From an uncultured Paraglaciecola sp. (lineage in GTDB: Bacteria > Pseudomonadota > Gammaproteobacteria > Enterobacterales > Alteromonadaceae): a stretch of DNA of 9,144 bases. Below, in pieces: positions 6,744-9,144 of the stretch. The notes under the pieces are model-generated. The model was not told where the DNA came from. It made no database searches and saw only the letters and a program-made list of their open reading frames with translations. The stretch is from contig CAJQKX010000428.1 of assembly GCA_905479025.1 (NCBI GenBank), positions 1-9,144 of the forward strand, written 5' to 3'. Position 1 is the first letter of the stretch; every line of letters starts with the position of its first letter. Both the position numbers and the translations under genes were made by a program.

Positions 6744-8939
6744 ATGTATAAACGATTTAATGAACATGGCTATAAAGTTGCCCATTGTCTTCACACTTTT
6801 ATCAACCATGAGGTCCTTCCTGGTTTACGTATTAATCAACAAGACTTCTGGCTGGCAGTGGCGGATGTACTTAATGAGTTTATTCCAAGAAACCAAGCAT
6901 TGTTAAATGCCCGAGTCGTATTACAAGCCAAAATTGATAACTGGCATTTGAGCAATGCAAACAGGGCTTTTTCACAACAAGCATACCAACAGTTTCTGAC
7001 CGAAATAGGCTACCTTGTACCTGAACAAGGTGATTTTCAAATCAGCACTGAAAATGTTGACCCAGAAGTTGCCTTAATAGCAGGACCTCAGTTAGTTGTG
7101 CCATTAATGAATGCTCGATTTGCACTTAACGCAGCCAATGCTAGGTGGGGTAGTTTGTATGATGCGCTATATGGCTCTGATGTTATTGTTGATGATCTTA
7201 AACAAGAAAAAATAGCAGGTTATGACCCAATTCGTGGTCAAAAAGTGCAAACATTTGCACGTGATTTTTTGGATATATCTTTGCCTTTAATAAATGGCAG
7301 TCATCATGATGCAGTCAACTATAAAGTCGATAACCAACAGCTTATTATTACTTTTAATACTGGTGACCAAGTTAGTTTAAAAGATGTCAGTCAATTTGTT
7401 GGCTTCAATGGCTCTGAAGAAAACCCTAGCACTATATTATGTATTCACAATGGATTGCATATTGAAATTCAAATTGATGAAAACAATCTAATTGGTCAAA
7501 CTGATGCAGCTGGAGTAAAAGACCTCGTTTTAGAATCAGCTTTAAGCACTATACAAGACTGTGAAGACTCAATTGCAGCTGTAGATGCCGCTGATAAAAC
7601 CGCCGTTTATACTAATTGGCTTGGACTGATGAAAGGTGATTTATCTGAAACCATCAGTAAAGGTGGTAAAAAATTTACCAGAACTCTAAATCCAGACCGA
7701 GCATACAGTAACGCTGCTGGTGAGCCCTTAAGTTTGCCAGGCCGAAGTCTACAGTTTATCCGTAATGTTGGTCATTTAATGACAACTGACGCGATATTAA
7801 CCACAAATAATGAAGAAGTGCCAGAAGGCATTGTTGATGCGTTGGTTACATCTTTAATTGCTATGCATGATTTAAATGGTTCATCCAATTATGTGAACTC
7901 AAAACAGGGCAGCATCTATATTGTTAAACCCAAGATGCATGGGCCCGAAGAAGTGCAATTTACCAATGACTTATTTAGCCGAGTCGAAGAAAGCCTTGGT
8001 CTTGATGAAAATACCATCAAAATGGGTATTATGGATGAAGAGCGCAGAACTTCAGCCAATCTAAAAGAATGTATTCGAGCAGCTAGCAGCCGTGTAGCCT
8101 TTATTAATACGGGGTTTTTAGATAGAACGGGTGATGAAATTCATACCAGCATGTTAGCAGGGCCGATGGTTCGTAAAGAGCTGATGAAAAATGAAAAATG
8201 GATTTCAGCCTATGAAAATAGAAACGTGGTAATTGGGCTCAAAGCAGGCCTCAAAGGTAAAGCGCAAATAGGAAAAGGCATGTGGGCTACGCCTGATGAA
8301 ATGGCTGCCATGCTAAAGGCTAAAATAGGCCATCCAAAATCAGGTGCGTCATGCGCATGGGTACCTTCACCTACTGCAGCTACATTACATGTGATGCATT
8401 ACCATCAAGTCAATGTTTCAGAGGTACAACAGCAAATGTTGACTGAAGCTAATTTAACCGAAAATAGTTCTCAGCTTGATGATTTGTTAACTATTCCGTT
8501 ACTAAAAAACATTACTGATTTATCTGAGCAAGACCGACAAGACGAATTGAATAATAATGTTCAAGGGTTATTAGGTTATGTTGTACGGTGGGTTAATCAA
8601 GGGGTAGGGTGCTCTAAAGTCCCTGATATCGATAACGTAGGACGAATGGAAGACAGAGCGACCTTGCGTATATCTAGTCAACATATCTGTAACTGGTTAC
8701 ATCATGGTTTATTGAGTGCTGATCAAGTCATGCAAACCCTAGAACGTATGGCTGTTGTGGTGGATACTCAAAATGAGCAGGACAGTTCTTATATTGCAAT
8801 GGCGCCTAACTTTGAGACAAGCTTAGCGTTTCAGGCCGCTGTAGACCTTATATTTGCAGGCAAGGAACAACCAAGTGGTTACACTGAACCTTTGTTACAT
8901 AAGAGACGCAATGAGCTCAAACACAGCTTAGCCAGCTAA
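6744..8939 (+). CDS. glcB: Malate synthase G
   Basis: Malate synthase G (EC 2.3.3.9) condenses glyoxylate with acetyl-CoA to malate and CoA. At 731 residues it matches the long monomeric G isoform (E. coli 723), not the shorter A isoform of about 530. Key regions are intact: GRSLQFIRNVGHLM (333-346) with catalytic-type Arg340, MGIMDEERRTSANL (427-440) with probable Mg ligand Glu433, NTGFLDRTGDEIHT (455-468) with the second Mg ligand Asp460, and MEDRATLRISSQ (635-646) with catalytic base Asp637. Cys623 in GCSKVPDI corresponds to a cysteine known to oxidise in E. coli GlcB. The ATG at 6744 has AGGA at 6734-6737. The 74-base gap after allA has no terminator, so read-through is likely, though an internal promoter is not excluded. 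Lying directly after allA, it most likely consumes glyoxylate made from ureides. It may also serve glycolate metabolism. Confidence 0.97.
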   Translation: MYKRFNEHGYKVAHCLHTFINHEVLPGLRINQQDFWLAVADVLNEFIPRNQALLNARVVLQAKIDNWHLSNANRAFSQQAYQQFLTEIGYLVPEQGDFQISTENVDPEVALIAGPQLVVPLMNARFALNAANARWGSLYDALYGSDVIVDDLKQEKIAGYDPIRGQKVQTFARDFLDISLPLINGSHHDAVNYKVDNQQLIITFNTGDQVSLKDVSQFVGFNGSEENPSTILCIHNGLHIEIQIDENNLIGQTDAAGVKDLVLESALSTIQDCEDSIAAVDAADKTAVYTNWLGLMKGDLSETISKGGKKFTRTLNPDRAYSNAAGEPLSLPGRSLQFIRNVGHLMTTDAILTTNNEEVPEGIVDALVTSLIAMHDLNGSSNYVNSKQGSIYIVKPKMHGPEEVQFTNDLFSRVEESLGLDENTIKMGIMDEERRTSANLKECIRAASSRVAFINTGFLDRTGDEIHTSMLAGPMVRKELMKNEKWISAYENRNVVIGLKAGLKGKAQIGKGMWATPDEMAAMLKAKIGHPKSGASCAWVPSPTAATLHVMHYHQVNVSEVQQQMLTEANLTENSSQLDDLLTIPLLKNITDLSEQDRQDELNNNVQGLLGYVVRWVNQGVGCSKVPDIDNVGRMEDRATLRISSQHICNWLHHGLLSADQVMQTLERMAVVVDTQNEQDSSYIAMAPNFETSLAFQAAVDLIFAGKEQPSGYTEPLLHKRRNELKHSLAS

Positions 8940-8953
8940 CACCAAACATAATC

Positions 8954-9144
8954 ATGACTATTAAAAAAGCAGAGGTGGGCGATATTCGTAAAAAGAATAA
9001 AGCGCTCATTCTGAATGCTGCCAAAAAAGAATTTGTTACCTTTGGTTTTGAAGGTGCATCAATCAAACGCATAGCCCAAAGAGCGAATATCCCTAGGGCG
9101 AATATACAACTCCATTTTGTTGGCAAAATAATAATGTATATTCG
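8954..9144 (+). CDS. TetR-family transcriptional regulator, N-terminal part (3' end cut by window)
   Basis: Only 63 residues are visible, covering the TetR DNA-binding domain. The pattern ILNAAKKEFVTFGFEGASI is the typical first helix and turn. IKRIAQRANIPRANIQLHF (about 37-55) is the helix-turn-helix with recognition helix, and VGKIIMYI occupies the usual FxxKxxLY position that leads into helix 4. The ligand-binding domain lies beyond the window, so the inducer cannot be judged. It starts 14 bases after the glcB stop on the same strand and has no clear ribosome binding site, which suggests translation coupled to the operon. By position it is likely a local, possibly autoregulated, controller of the ureide genes. 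The visible part resembles the RutR-type TetR regulators of nitrogen-base catabolism, but a generic TetR protein is equally possible. The frame is open to the last base. Confidence 0.88.
   Translation, partial: MTIKKAEVGDIRKKNKALILNAAKKEFVTFGFEGASIKRIAQRANIPRANIQLHFVGKIIMYI

Noticed and set aside
8917..9126. Minus-strand open frame of 69 codons with hydrophobic stretches
   Set aside because: Antisense to the glcB end and the TetR helix-turn-helix region; the hydrophobicity is a by-product of the opposite strand.
1..9144. Defence system, mobile element, toxin-antitoxin pair or CRISPR array
   Set aside because: No transposase, integrase, direct-repeat array, nuclease or toxin-like pair is visible; all sizeable genes belong to well-known metabolic or RNA-related families.

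Overview
The window looks like part of a gammaproteobacterial chromosome. It is AT-rich, and its protein sequences closely resemble enterobacterial HrpA, RlmI and malate synthase G. AT-rich marine Alteromonadales-type bacteria (Glaciecola/Paraglaciecola/Alteromonas-like) are my best guess, but this rests on general resemblance and no search was run. I see no insertion sequence, phage gene, CRISPR array, tRNA or rRNA.

Left part (1-4749), housekeeping and signalling genes. The window opens inside hrpA, a DEAH-box RNA helicase, of which only the C-terminal half is present. A near-consensus sigma-70 promoter then precedes a 100-residue stand-alone PilZ protein, a predicted cyclic-di-GMP receptor. 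A weak hairpin separates this from the convergent rlmI gene (23S rRNA m5C methyltransferase, minus strand). A zinc-free quinone oxidoreductase of the PIG3 type is divergent from rlmI.

Middle (4750-5079), a 330-base gap. It holds a good Rho-independent terminator and then the control region of the next operon. That region has an imperfect 22-bp inverted repeat and a clear ribosome binding site.

Right part (5080-9144), a ureide (purine-breakdown) operon. The order is allantoicase (alc), ureidoglycolate lyase (allA), malate synthase G (glcB) and the N-terminal end of a TetR-family regulator that runs off the window. Together the enzymes would convert allantoate to ureidoglycolate plus urea, then to glyoxylate plus a second urea. 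Glyoxylate would then condense with acetyl-CoA to give malate, which enters the TCA cycle. The genes are on one strand with gaps of 18, 74 and 14 bases and no visible terminator between them, so co-transcription is likely. The TetR protein is a natural candidate for local control.

All proteins belong to known families. The most interesting feature is the dedicated coupling of ureide breakdown to malate synthase under a linked TetR regulator, rather than a wholly new system.
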